Shown: in pieces, positions 1 through 8,080 of the stretch
How positions within the stretch are numbered: the first letter of the stretch is position 1
Layout of the letters: the number at the start of each line of letters is the position of its first letter
Assembly: GCF_001592945.1 (NCBI RefSeq)
Contig: NZ_LRPB01000005.1
Location: 186,001 to 250,000 of the forward strand
Direction of reading: 5' to 3'
DNA: 64,000 nt
Source: Roseivirga seohaensis
GTDB lineage: Bacteria; Bacteroidota; Bacteroidia; Cytophagales; Cyclobacteriaceae
Made by a program: the position numbers and the translations under genes
Notes under the pieces: model-generated
Database searches by the model: none
What the model was told of the DNA's origin: nothing
What the model saw: the letters and a program-made list of their open reading frames with translations, nothing else

Positions 1-188
1 TCACCATAAGTGCTTTGGTAAGCAATCTGGGCATCACGAATGAGTTCAAGTTTGGCTTTCACCGAATTTTCTACTCTTTCAATGTCTTTTGCTCTCTCAA
101 TAGTTGAGTTAATACTGTCATAAAGGAAGTAGCCAAATGTGAGGGCTCCAATGAATATGACTACAGTAAGGATTTTAGTTAGGCTCAT
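1..188 (-). CDS. Partial membrane-anchored protein of unknown function
   Basis: This is the 5' part of a gene that runs off the left window edge. It starts at ATG 188-186, and 62 codons are visible without a stop. Residues about 4-23 form one hydrophobic segment (TKILTVVIFIGALTFGYFLY), followed by a charged, probably helical stretch rich in E, K and R (ERAKDIERVENSVKAKLELI). This looks like a single N-terminal membrane anchor with a periplasmic or coiled-coil body. No family can be assigned from this fragment. It lies in the same direction as the genes upstream of it (the Nudix relic and the thioredoxin lipoprotein). Confidence 0.6.
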   Translation of the reverse strand, partial: MSLTKILTVVIFIGALTFGYFLYDSINSTIERAKDIERVENSVKAKLELIRDAQIAYQSTYG

Positions 189-268
189 TTTTTAAGGTTG
201 ATCTTTTTGCGAAAATAACTATTTTATTAGGTAACTGAAAATAAATCGAACTGCTATTTTATGCAATT

Positions 269-430
269 CTAATGAAATTTGAAATAGCCAGTCTGTTTAA
301 AAAGGCTTTCGAAACTAGTAATATTTTGAATAACATAGTGCAACCGATGGTTAGGGATTTGTTTTATTTTTTCAAAGGGTTTAAAATCGGTTTAAATGAT
401 GACTTGAAAATCGGTCTCTAATTAAGTTTT
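269..430 (-). pseudogene. Decayed 3' fragment of a Nudix hydrolase gene
   Basis: Read on the minus strand, this stretch translates to FKPFEKIKQIPNHRLHYVIQ followed by NITSFESLFKQTGYF and a TAG. That aligns without gaps to the C-terminus of the intact Nudix protein at 2220-2711 (FKSFERIQQLPKAHLHYVIQ, then NMTSFDSLLSRTGYS). Codon-by-codon similarity extends upstream to about position 430, where an in-frame TAA replaces a Gln codon. No Nudix box or start codon is left, so it is a relic and not a gene. The rest of the 379-base gap (189-268 and 431-567) holds nothing recognisable apart from a weak AT-only inverted repeat around the stop of the next gene (about 552-573). Confidence 0.8.
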
Positions 431-567
431 AGGGTCTTTTCTAGCTTCTCATATATGATTAACCATCAGAATGTTTTTTTCAATTTAAATGGGCACCCCC
501 ATATTTGGTTTGTAAATTGAGGTTGATTGAATTTTTAAGACAAAACTGATGAATTAAACTGCTAGTT

Positions 568-2160
568 TTAATTGCTTGAAGCATTGAGCGCCTTCATCAA
601 CTGTGTTTTTAGAAGTTCCGATTCACTTGGTCTTGGAGCATCCTTATTTACCAAACGTCCATTGGTATCGTAAATCATGTAGCGCGGAATAAATTGAATT
701 TCTAAATCGTCCATTTGCAATGAATTATCCGCATTCATAATTCGATAGTTGGTGCTTCCTTCTAACTCTAATTTTTTTAATGCCTTTTGCCATGGTTCTT
801 CTGTGCGGTCGGTAGAAAGGTATAGGTAGACGATATTCTCGTTGTTCATTTCTTGCTGGAATTTCTTAGAACTAGGCATTTCAGCAATACAAGGGGCGCA
901 CCAGCTGGCCCAGTAATCCACATAAATTACTTTTCCTTTGTTGGCTGAAATGAATTCATTCAGTGTTCCAGTCTTTCCACTGTTGTCTACCAATTGAACA
1001 TCATCATCAATTTCAAATTTGACATTATACTTTTTTACGAAGTCGTTAAATAGCACAGTGTCTTGGTAGTCATTTTTGAATTTAGTAAGATACTTAAGCC
1101 TTGTTTCAATGTTAAAATGTGAAGTCTCAGAAAGAGTTTTGTCCAAGTTTTTATACTGAAGAAGCTTCCGCTCCGTTGGACTGAATTCGGTGGACGCCTG
1201 TATTGAGTCGTATGAGGATGGGTAATTCCATGTACGACTTCCGCTTTCTCTCCCTTTAATCTCGAGCATCTCTACAGGATGGAGTCGTTTGGCTTTAGTT
1301 TCTATGAAACTTTGGTAAATACCTGAAACGAGAAGAGAGTCATTTCTAACGGCAAGTGCGGGGTGATCTCTTTCTAAGTCTTTTAAAATTTGACGTAAAT
1401 ACTCGAAGTTTTCTTCCTCAGGGACATACCTTAATTCGGTCACTTTATTGGTTAGCTTCCAATACAAGTCACTTAGCATGGCATTATGATGTTGTTCAGT
1501 GATAAGACCTTTTTCTCTGAATGAGTTGATTCGTTTAATGTCTTCCGTTAATTCTTGATTCAATACTTGCCCCATCTTGATTCTGTAGTTTTTCACAAAC
1601 TCTTGAGCGCTAATGGTCTTGTCTTCACCTCTGGAATATAGTCTAAAACCCAGTAGAGAGTGATTAAATATAATCATGGCAGGTAAGTCGTCTTGGTATA
1701 CAGAGTCTCGTTGGTTTAGGCTAAAGTTTGTAACCTCTGTATTTTCATTTCGGTTAATGATTTCTGCAATTGGTTTTGTGCCCTCATAATTAAAGATAAC
1801 CGTATCTCCTTTCCTAAAATAATAGGTGAGTTCATCTATGGCTTTGTAAGTGAGTTTAACTTCAAGTAAATTACGCTTCGTGCTTATGGTCACTGTGTCT
1901 GAAGGAGAGTTGACTTCAAAACGATAGCGGGTGGGTATTAAAGCATCATTGATAGTTTGGATTTGGTAACCATTACCTGAAGCAAGATTCCCAACAGGTT
2001 GATCATAAAATGAAGGAAAAGTGTATCTAGCATGCGATTGAGGATTCTTGAAAATTAGAACCACCTGATCTGGCAATTGGGGCTGATCTACTGGTTTGTC
2101 TTTGTGATCACTACAGGCCAAAGTGGATATTAAGATCAGTAAAACGAGGTGCTTATTCAT
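568..2160 (-). CDS. TlpA-family thioredoxin-like lipoprotein
   Basis: This is a 530-residue exported thiol-disulfide protein. The N-terminus has a short hydrophobic signal ending in a lipobox-like LISTLAC, so Cys16 is the likely lipidated residue. Residues of about 20-390 form a long region with no motif I recognise, as in many Bacteroidota TlpA/DUF4369-type proteins. The C-terminal third is a thioredoxin fold with the redox motif WCAPC at residues 420-424, preceded by VIYVDYWAS, which is classic for TlpA/ResA. The family reduces or resolves disulfides in the periplasm, for example during cytochrome c maturation. The substrate here is unknown. It is flanked by an intact Nudix gene upstream and a Nudix gene relic downstream. 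Confidence 0.88.
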   Translation of the reverse strand: MNKHLVLLILISTLACSDHKDKPVDQPQLPDQVVLIFKNPQSHARYTFPSFYDQPVGNLASGNGYQIQTINDALIPTRYRFEVNSPSDTVTISTKRNLLEVKLTYKAIDELTYYFRKGDTVIFNYEGTKPIAEIINRNENTEVTNFSLNQRDSVYQDDLPAMIIFNHSLLGFRLYSRGEDKTISAQEFVKNYRIKMGQVLNQELTEDIKRINSFREKGLITEQHHNAMLSDLYWKLTNKVTELRYVPEEENFEYLRQILKDLERDHPALAVRNDSLLVSGIYQSFIETKAKRLHPVEMLEIKGRESGSRTWNYPSSYDSIQASTEFSPTERKLLQYKNLDKTLSETSHFNIETRLKYLTKFKNDYQDTVLFNDFVKKYNVKFEIDDDVQLVDNSGKTGTLNEFISANKGKVIYVDYWASWCAPCIAEMPSSKKFQQEMNNENIVYLYLSTDRTEEPWQKALKKLELEGSTNYRIMNADNSLQMDDLEIQFIPRYMIYDTNGRLVNKDAPRPSESELLKTQLMKALNASSN

Positions 2161-2219
2161 AACATGTGGTTTATTCTATAAATATATAGAAATATCACAT
2201 TTATAAACTAATTATTTAG

Positions 2220-2711
2220 TTATTTGTTTTTCGAATAGCCCGTTCTACTTAAAAGACTATCGAAACTCGTCATGTTTTGAATCACATAATGCAGATGTGC
2301 TTTTGGGAGCTGTTGTATCCTTTCAAAGGATTTAAATTCAACTTGAGTAATGATTTGTGCATTGGCCTCCATTTCAGGATCAGTGCCTTTTTTGAGTTCC
2401 CCGCCCCGTATTTTCACTTTAAAAAATAATTCGATGCCGTGGAGCGGTGGGTCGAGGTATTCATGCACAAAAAGGAATCTCTCCACTTCAATGTCTAAAT
2501 GGGTTTCTTCCATAAATTCACGCTTCAAAGCTTCATGTGCACTTTCTCCATATTCCATACCTCCGCCCGGTGGCGCCCATAAAGAGCCACCTTTTCCCAA
2601 AGCGGTATGGTGAACCATCAAAAGACCTTCATCGGTAATGCAGATGCCACAGACCCGAACCCGAAGTTTTTCGCCATAATTAGATTTGATTTTGGATTCC
2701 AGTGAGTCCAT
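2220..2711 (-). CDS. Nudix hydrolase
   Basis: The 163-residue cytoplasmic protein carries a Nudix box at residues 50-72 (G50-x5-E56-x7-REFMEE), the Mg-binding helix that hydrolyses nucleoside diphosphates linked to another group X. The usual Gly near the end of the box is replaced by His (EETHL). The N-terminal LRVRVCGICITDEGLLMV strand and the WAPPGGG turn are typical of the fold. The exact substrate (oxidised NTP, ADP-ribose or other) cannot be read from sequence. It is divergent from the thioesterase gene, with starts about 40 bases apart, and a decayed copy of its 3' end lies at 269-430. Confidence 0.9.
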   Translation of the reverse strand: MDSLESKIKSNYGEKLRVRVCGICITDEGLLMVHHTALGKGGSLWAPPGGGMEYGESAHEALKREFMEETHLDIEVERFLFVHEYLDPPLHGIELFFKVKIRGGELKKGTDPEMEANAQIITQVEFKSFERIQQLPKAHLHYVIQNMTSFDSLLSRTGYSKNK

Positions 2712-2726
2712 AAGTAGGAGATACGA

Positions 2727-2734
2727 TATATTTG
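2727..2734 (+). promoter_or_regulatory. Candidate -7 promoter element (TAnnTTTG)
   Basis: TATATTTG matches the Bacteroidota sigma-70 -7 consensus TAnnTTTG and sits 16 bases before ATG 2750. No convincing -33 TTTG is seen at the usual spacing, so support is partial. Confidence 0.3.
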
Positions 2735-2749
2735 TCCAAAATTGAAAAG

Positions 2750-3205
2750 ATGATAAAGGTATTGAATCCCAACTTTAAATCAAGAATAGAGAAATTCCTC
2801 GAAAGGCAATATTTCATGAAACTGGTAGGCTTTGATTTGAATGTAATTGAAGCGGGTACTACGGAAGGTTGGTTGACTTTAAAACAAGAGCATCAGCAGC
2901 AAACAGGTTTGGTACACGGAGGCGTTACGGCTACGGTAGCCGATATTGTTGCAGGCTTTGCGGCTTATACGGTGGTGCCTGAAGATCACCACGTAGTGAC
3001 GGGAGAGATTAAAATCTCCTATTTTTCTAAAGGTAAAGGAGACCGACTTCATGCTATTGGTAAAGTAATTAAGCAGGGTAGAAAACTGAACTTCTGCGAG
3101 GCCGAAGTATGGTGTTTAGATGGTGAGAAAAGAACATTGATTGCAAAAGCCACAACCACAATGGCTACTATTTTTCCTGAAGACATTTCACGCGCTAAAA
3201 ATTAA
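2750..3205 (+). CDS. PaaI-family hotdog-fold thioesterase
   Basis: The protein of 151 residues (157 if a TTG at 2732 is used) has the hotdog thioesterase signature QTGLVHGGVTATVADIVAGF, where HGG and the following Asp form the acyl-CoA pocket, and the late strand GEIKISYFSKGKGDRLHAIG. The family hydrolyses acyl- or aryl-CoA thioesters in the cytoplasm. I chose ATG 2750 because the TTG at 2732 lies inside a TATATTTG sequence (2727-2734) that matches the Bacteroidota -7 promoter element, so the transcript probably begins after it. The next gene begins 3 bases after the stop, so the two are likely co-transcribed. Confidence 0.85.
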   Translation: MIKVLNPNFKSRIEKFLERQYFMKLVGFDLNVIEAGTTEGWLTLKQEHQQQTGLVHGGVTATVADIVAGFAAYTVVPEDHHVVTGEIKISYFSKGKGDRLHAIGKVIKQGRKLNFCEAEVWCLDGEKRTLIAKATTTMATIFPEDISRAKN

Positions 3206-3208
3206 GCA

Positions 3209-4609
3209 TTGGCAAAACCTTCTGAAATATTATTGAGCAAATTCCCTTTTGAGCCCACTTCTGGTCAAAAGGAGCTTTTCCGTATGTTGGATACATTTCT
3301 ACTGGACAAAGATTTAGTAAAGCCTACCCTAACCATTCGGGGTTATGCTGGAACTGGGAAAACCACAGTCATTGGTGCGGTGGTAAATATGCTTCCCTTT
3401 TTCAATATGAAGTATGTTTTGATGGCGCCCACAGGCCGTGCAGCCAAAGTGATGTCTTCTTATTCCAAACGCACGGCTTTTACGATCCACAAAAAGATCT
3501 TTCAGCAAACAGAAGAGCCTGGGGGAAGTCTACGGTTTTCGCGTCAGAAGAATTACCACACGAATACACTCTTTATTGTGGATGAAGCTTCAATGCTTTC
3601 CGACCAATCGGATTATGGCACAAAAGGGCTGTTGACTGAGTTGATGGATTATGTTTTTGAAAAGGAGGGGAATAGACTTTTGCTGATTGGTGATGTGGCG
3701 CAGCTTCCGCCTGTAGGCAGTGCCGAAAGCCCAGCTTTGGAAGCCTCATACCTGAAACACAATTTCAAAACCGACAATTTCTCCATTGAACTAACCGAAG
3801 TAATGCGTCAGGAGGAATCTTCTGGTATTCTTTATAATGCCACGCAACTCAGGAAAGAACTCAGTAAAGAGAAGTTCGACATAAAATTTACCACAGGTCA
3901 GTTTAAAGATATTTTTAAAATGACGGGTGAAAGGTTGGAAGATGGTCTCCGCTATGCCTACGATAAGTATGGAACCGAGAATACGGTAATTGTTTGTCGG
4001 TCGAACAAAAATGCGGTGCAGTACAATCAATACATCCGCAGGGCGATTCAATATAGAGAAGACGAATTGGAGGCGGGTGATATATTAATGATTGTTCGGA
4101 ACAACTATCATTATTTGCCAGAAAATACGCCCGGTGGCTTTTTGGCCAATGGAGATTTTGTAGAGGTGATGAAAATAGTTCGGTTTGAAGATGTTTACGG
4201 ATTGCGTTTTGCCACCCTCAACCTGCGTTTGCTAGACTACCCTGACCATGAGCCTTTCGAAGCCAAAGTAATTTTGGATACTCTTTATACGCCAGAAGCT
4301 TCATTGCCAAGTGCAGATCAAAAGAAGCTTTACGAGCAAGTGGTAGAAGATTATGCGGATGTGGAATCGAAAGGCGAACGGATAAAATTGATTAAGAAAG
4401 ATCCTTATTTGAATGCTTTGCAAGTGAAATTCGCTTATGCGCTTACCTGCCATAAATCTCAAGGTGGGCAATGGGAGGCGGTTTTCGTAGACCAAGGTTA
4501 CCTCAATGAAGAAATGATCGATCAGGATTATTTGCGTTGGCTATATACAGCCGTTACCCGTGCCTCAAAAGAGCTTTTCCTTGTTAATTTTCATCAGAAA
4601 TTCTTCTGA
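3209..4609 (+). CDS. RecD-like ATP-dependent DNA helicase (superfamily 1)
   Basis: The 466-residue protein has a Walker A motif GYAGTGKTT (residues 45-53), a Walker B VDEASML near residue 123, motif GDVAQLPPVGS (RecD/TraA-type), and the C-terminal UvrD_C_2 motifs YALTCHKSQGGQW and LYTAVTRAS. This matches the exonuclease V alpha-subunit-like AAA_30 helicases that unwind DNA 5' to 3', but without the N-terminal RecD domain that contacts RecB. It is therefore a stand-alone helicase of unknown partner. The start is TTG at 3209, 3 bases after the thioesterase stop, and no in-frame ATG precedes the conserved region, so TTG is the best choice. Confidence 0.88.
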   Translation: MAKPSEILLSKFPFEPTSGQKELFRMLDTFLLDKDLVKPTLTIRGYAGTGKTTVIGAVVNMLPFFNMKYVLMAPTGRAAKVMSSYSKRTAFTIHKKIFQQTEEPGGSLRFSRQKNYHTNTLFIVDEASMLSDQSDYGTKGLLTELMDYVFEKEGNRLLLIGDVAQLPPVGSAESPALEASYLKHNFKTDNFSIELTEVMRQEESSGILYNATQLRKELSKEKFDIKFTTGQFKDIFKMTGERLEDGLRYAYDKYGTENTVIVCRSNKNAVQYNQYIRRAIQYREDELEAGDILMIVRNNYHYLPENTPGGFLANGDFVEVMKIVRFEDVYGLRFATLNLRLLDYPDHEPFEAKVILDTLYTPEASLPSADQKKLYEQVVEDYADVESKGERIKLIKKDPYLNALQVKFAYALTCHKSQGGQWEAVFVDQGYLNEEMIDQDYLRWLYTAVTRASKELFLVNFHQKFF

Positions 4610-4645
4610 TTACTTCTTTAACCGCAATACTTATTTAGTTTTTTT

Positions 4646-4693
4646 GGTGAATCAATTCACCGATAGTTATGACTTTTGGTGAATCAATTCACC
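4646..4693. repeat. Two identical 16-bp palindromes 32 bp apart
   Basis: GGTGAATCAATTCACC occurs at 4646-4661 and again at 4678-4693. Each copy is two 7-bp arms around a CA centre. The second copy extends to 13-bp arms (4672-4684 and 4687-4699). The centres are 32 bp apart, about three helical turns. The pair lies between the convergent helicase and DUF423 genes. There is no T-run on the correct side for a standard intrinsic terminator in either direction. Confidence 0.75.
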
Positions 4694-4715
4694 AAAAGTT
4701 AAGTTTATGCTGCTC

Positions 4716-5093
4716 TTAAAGACTATTCTTAACCCCCAAAATCAAAAACAACCAACCCATAATAAAGCCCAAACCTCCAATTGGAGTGATGGCGCCCAAC
4801 CAAGTGACATTGGTCAATGATAGAGTGTAGAGTGAACCACTAAAAATGAATATGCCCGCTACAAAGCAAATGGCAGCATAGCCAAAGTAATTGTTTTGGT
4901 AGTTGATCATGAGCATGCCTAAAAGAAAGAGTGCTAAAGTGTGGTAAAACTGATATTTCACGCCAGTTTCAAAAGTATCCATTCGGTTGTTGGCGGTTAA
5001 TGTACTTTCCAAGCCATGCGCACCAAAAGCGCCAATGGCTACGGATAACATTCCAAATATTCCAGCTAAAATTAAAACAGTTTTTGCGCTCAT
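4716..5093 (-). CDS. DUF423 small integral membrane protein
   Basis: The 125-residue protein begins MSAKTVLILAGIFGMLSVAI and continues with the GAFGAHGLES signature of DUF423 (YwdK/YgdD-like) proteins. It has four hydrophobic segments, at roughly 4-24, 50-65, 70-90 and 98-120. Function is not established for this family. I chose the start at 5093 because the ATG overlaps the stop codon of the upstream YggS gene by one base (TAATG), which indicates translational coupling. A longer in-frame extension would lie inside the YggS coding sequence. Confidence 0.88.
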   Translation of the reverse strand: MSAKTVLILAGIFGMLSVAIGAFGAHGLESTLTANNRMDTFETGVKYQFYHTLALFLLGMLMINYQNNYFGYAAICFVAGIFIFSGSLYTLSLTNVTWLGAITPIGGLGFIMGWLFLILGVKNSL

Positions 5094-5770
5094 TATTGAT
5101 TGTAGTTTCGTCCTCCAAAAATAGCAGACCCAATCCTTACCATGGTGCTGTCTGCTTCGCAAGCCACTTGGTAATCATTAGTCATGCCCATTGATAATTC
5201 CTTCATTTCTAAATTTTCAGAATGAATTTCATTTTTGATTTGATCAAAAAGTGCTTTCAGGCCAGTAAATTCATTCTTCACCCTTTGCATGTCATCAGTA
5301 TTGGTGGCCATACCCATTAGCCCAACAACTTTGATTTGCTTTAACTCTTGAAAAGCTTCAGATTTTAAGAAGTCAAGTAATTCTTCTTCTGAAAAACCAA
5401 ATTTACTTTCTTCCTTAGCAATAAATACTTGCAGTAAACAAGGAATTACTCGGTCATTTTTTGCGGCTTGCTTATCTATTTCCTTTAAAAGTCTCTCGCT
5501 GTCTACCGCATGAATAAGGTGAACAAAAGGCGCGATGTACTTTACTTTATTTCGCTGTAAGTGGCCAATCATGTGCCATTGAATATCTTTCGGCAGCGCA
5601 TCGGCTTTTTCTGTAAGTTCCTGAACCTTATTTTCACCAAATGCCCGTTGACCTATTTCATAAGCTTGTAACAAATCCTCTTTGGGTTTAGTCTTACTTA
5701 CGGCAATCAATTGAGCACCGAATGGTTTTAGAATTTCGCGGTATTTTTTTATGTTGTTTTCTACACTCAT
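5093..5770 (-). CDS. YggS-family pyridoxal phosphate homeostasis protein
   Basis: This 225-residue single-domain protein has a fold-III alanine-racemase-like barrel. The PLP-binding lysine is in AVSKTKP (Lys26), followed by the family motifs GENKVQE, WHMIGHLQRNK, VDSERL, GLMGMAT and the C-terminal LSMGMTNDYQVA and VRIGSAIFG. YggS proteins bind PLP, have no known enzymatic turnover, and buffer vitamin B6 and amino-acid pools. The gene overlaps the DUF423 start, so the two form a small minus-strand operon. The length is normal for the family. Confidence 0.93.
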   Translation of the reverse strand: MSVENNIKKYREILKPFGAQLIAVSKTKPKEDLLQAYEIGQRAFGENKVQELTEKADALPKDIQWHMIGHLQRNKVKYIAPFVHLIHAVDSERLLKEIDKQAAKNDRVIPCLLQVFIAKEESKFGFSEEELLDFLKSEAFQELKQIKVVGLMGMATNTDDMQRVKNEFTGLKALFDQIKNEIHSENLEMKELSMGMTNDYQVACEADSTMVRIGSAIFGGRNYNQ

Positions 5771-5803
5771 TTGAGTTGCCTTAATTTCAGTAGTACTTTT
5801 GTT

Positions 5804-5811
5804 TATATTTG
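5804..5811 (+). promoter_or_regulatory. Candidate -7 promoter element for the GH3 gene
   Basis: TATATTTG matches the Bacteroidota TAnnTTTG element and would give a leader of roughly 70 bases before ATG 5887. No -33 TTTG was found at normal spacing, so this is tentative. Confidence 0.25.
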
Positions 5812-5886
5812 AAACGCTCAGTAAGTTCCAAAGTTAGAATAAATTCGCTTTGAAAGGGGCTTACCGACCACACGAAAATTGATTGA

Positions 5887-7440
5887 ATGGCCATATTAGG
5901 GACTATACTTAAAAAAGGAATAAAGCTTAGGGAAACGCTTGAACAAGATTATACATCGCCCTACGAACTTCAAAAAAAGGAATTGTCGAAACTGCTTATC
6001 AGCGCAAGAAACACGCAATTTGGTAGAGAATATGATTTTGTAAGTGTGTTGGAGTCTTTCAGAAATCATGGAGGGCACGATTTTCTAGAAAAATTTAAAG
6101 CCAATGTTCCCGTTTGCGATTATGAAAAAATGAATGCCGACTGGTGGCATAAAATAAGGGAAGGAGAAGAGGATGTTTGCTGGCCAGGAAAAACCAAGTT
6201 TTTCGCTTTAAGTTCTGGAACATCAGGTGCAGCTTCAAAATATATTCCTGTTACAAAGGATATGATCCGTCAAATTAGAAGAACGGGAACAAGGCATATC
6301 TATACACTTTCTAAGTATGATTTACCCGATAAATTCTTCCAGTCAGGAATGCTCATGTTGGGAGGGAGTACCTCGCTCAATTTCTCAGGAAACTATTATT
6401 ATGGTGACTTGAGCGGTATCACTACAGGCCAATTACCACTTTGGGTACAAGGCTTTTCGCGCCCCACACCTAAGATTAAAAAGAACAAAGATTGGGCAGC
6501 TAAACTCGATGAAATCGTAGAATCGGCTCCCAAGTGGAATATCGGCATGATCGTGGGCGTGCCCGCATGGATGCAAATTCTTTTAGAGAGAATTATTGAA
6601 AGGTACCATGTAAAGGATATTCATGAAATTTGGCCGAATCTCCAAGCTTTTGTTCATGGTGGTGTATCGTTTGAGCCTTACAAAAAGGGGTTTGAAAAGC
6701 TATTGGGTAAGCCTGTTCATTATATAGAAACTTATTTGGCTTCTGAGGGATTCTTAGCCTTTCAGTCTGAACCCAATAAAAAATCAATGAGACTGGTGCT
6801 CAATAATGGTATTTTCTATGAATTTGTGCCTTTTAACGATAAGAACTTTAGCCCTGATGGAGTGCTTGTAGATAATCCAGAAACCGTAATGATTGATGGA
6901 GTAGAAGAGGGGAAAGATTATGCTTTGTTAATTTCTACATGTGCAGGCGCTTGGCGATACCAAATTGGCGATACTGTTAAAATTGTAGACAAAAGGAACT
7001 CTGAAATTATCATTACAGGTCGAACAAAACACTTCTTAAGTCTTTGTGGCGAACATCTTTCCGTAGATAATATGAATCATGCCATTGAAGTGGCTGCAGA
7101 AGAAATGAATATTAGTGTTAAGGAATTTACCGTTACGGGTGTTCCTGATGGCACATTATTCTCTCATAAATGGTATGTAGGTACCGATGATGAAGTAGAT
7201 AGCACCGCGCTCTGCGAACGAATCGATGCGCAGCTAAAAGTGGTCAATGACGACTATGCCGTAGAACGAAAGCATGCACTAAAGAACGTAACCTTGGAAA
7301 TTCTTCCAACATCTGTTTTTTATGATTGGATGCGCTCAGAAGGTAAAGAAGGTGGGCAATCTAAATTTCCGAGAGTACTTAAAGGAAAACATCTTAGTAG
7401 TTGGATAGATTTTCTTAGTAAACAACCTAAGAAGTTCTGA
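5887..7440 (+). CDS. GH3-family acyl-adenylating enzyme
   Basis: The 517-residue protein belongs to the GH3 family (plant auxin/jasmonate amido synthetases and their bacterial relatives). Visible ANL-type motifs are the ATP-binding loop FALSSGTSGAASKYIPV (about residues 111-127), the acyl-site stretch YIETYLASEGFLAFQ, and the late ATP motif YRFEV-like AWRYQIGDTVKIV with ITGRTKHFLSLCGEH. Plant GH3 enzymes adenylate a carboxylic acid and join it to an amino acid. The bacterial substrates are unknown. The stop overlaps the start of a LysE-type exporter by one base (TGATG), which suggests that its product or substrate is linked to export. That link is inference. Confidence 0.88.
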   Translation: MAILGTILKKGIKLRETLEQDYTSPYELQKKELSKLLISARNTQFGREYDFVSVLESFRNHGGHDFLEKFKANVPVCDYEKMNADWWHKIREGEEDVCWPGKTKFFALSSGTSGAASKYIPVTKDMIRQIRRTGTRHIYTLSKYDLPDKFFQSGMLMLGGSTSLNFSGNYYYGDLSGITTGQLPLWVQGFSRPTPKIKKNKDWAAKLDEIVESAPKWNIGMIVGVPAWMQILLERIIERYHVKDIHEIWPNLQAFVHGGVSFEPYKKGFEKLLGKPVHYIETYLASEGFLAFQSEPNKKSMRLVLNNGIFYEFVPFNDKNFSPDGVLVDNPETVMIDGVEEGKDYALLISTCAGAWRYQIGDTVKIVDKRNSEIIITGRTKHFLSLCGEHLSVDNMNHAIEVAAEEMNISVKEFTVTGVPDGTLFSHKWYVGTDDEVDSTALCERIDAQLKVVNDDYAVERKHALKNVTLEILPTSVFYDWMRSEGKEGGQSKFPRVLKGKHLSSWIDFLSKQPKKF

Positions 7441-8078
7441 TGCATCCTGTTCTCAATGGTTTACTATTTGGTTTATTGCTCTGTGTACTTATTGGTCCGG
7501 TGTTCTTCGCCCTTATTCAAAATAGTATAGAAAAAGGGTTTTGGTCTGGGTTCTTCATGGCCATAGGTGTAGCCCTTAGCGATATCTTTTATATTGTCAT
7601 CACCTACTTCGGGGTTTCTCAACTTGTAGAAAGTGAAAACTTTAAAATGTGGCTGGGAGGAGTAGGAGGAGTCATTATGCTGGTGTTTGGACTTTTCTAT
7701 TTGTTTAAATCAGTACCTAAAACCACTGTTATGAAGAATACCAATGGCAGTAAAGATGGTTTCAAACAAATATTAAAGGGCTTCTTTTTGAATGGTGTGA
7801 ATCCTTTCGTGCTCTTCTTTTGGATCGGGATTATGAGTAAAGTATCAATCGATTTTGAATACACTTCAAATCAAGCCTTTGGTTTTTTTGCTGCCTTAGT
7901 GGGTACAGTGTTTATTGTAGATGTATTAAAATCGCATTTCGCTACTAAGCTTAGAGAAATTGTAACGGCTCGTTTTATGAGAATAATGAACCGTACTGTA
8001 GGCGTAGCTTTAATTCTTTTTGCCCTTCGTTTGCTTAATTTCTTGCTCGAAGGTTTTGGAATAGAACTCTTTGCGTAG
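7440..8078 (+). CDS. LysE-family translocator
   Basis: The protein has 212 residues with about six hydrophobic segments. It opens with the typical LysE/RhtB N-terminus (LNGLLFGLLLCVLIGPVFFALI followed by SIEKGFWSGFFMAIGVALSDIFY) and has the mid-protein motif FFLNGVNPFVLFFWIG. Members export amino acids such as lysine, threonine or homoserine, or related small molecules, across the inner membrane. The start codon overlaps the GH3 stop, implying coupled translation. The specific substrate cannot be predicted. Confidence 0.9.
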   Translation: MHPVLNGLLFGLLLCVLIGPVFFALIQNSIEKGFWSGFFMAIGVALSDIFYIVITYFGVSQLVESENFKMWLGGVGGVIMLVFGLFYLFKSVPKTTVMKNTNGSKDGFKQILKGFFLNGVNPFVLFFWIGIMSKVSIDFEYTSNQAFGFFAALVGTVFIVDVLKSHFATKLREIVTARFMRIMNRTVGVALILFALRLLNFLLEGFGIELFA

Positions 8079-8080
8079 CC

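Noticed and set aside
2350-2613. 87-residue plus-strand ORF inside the Nudix gene
   Set aside because: Shadow frame: the minus-strand frame encodes the clear Nudix box and no function is suggested for the opposite frame.
4646-4693. Twin palindromes as an intrinsic bidirectional terminator
   Set aside because: The loops are 2 bases, there are A-runs or T-runs on the wrong sides, and both copies are identical, which fits DNA-binding sites better; terminator use is not ruled out.
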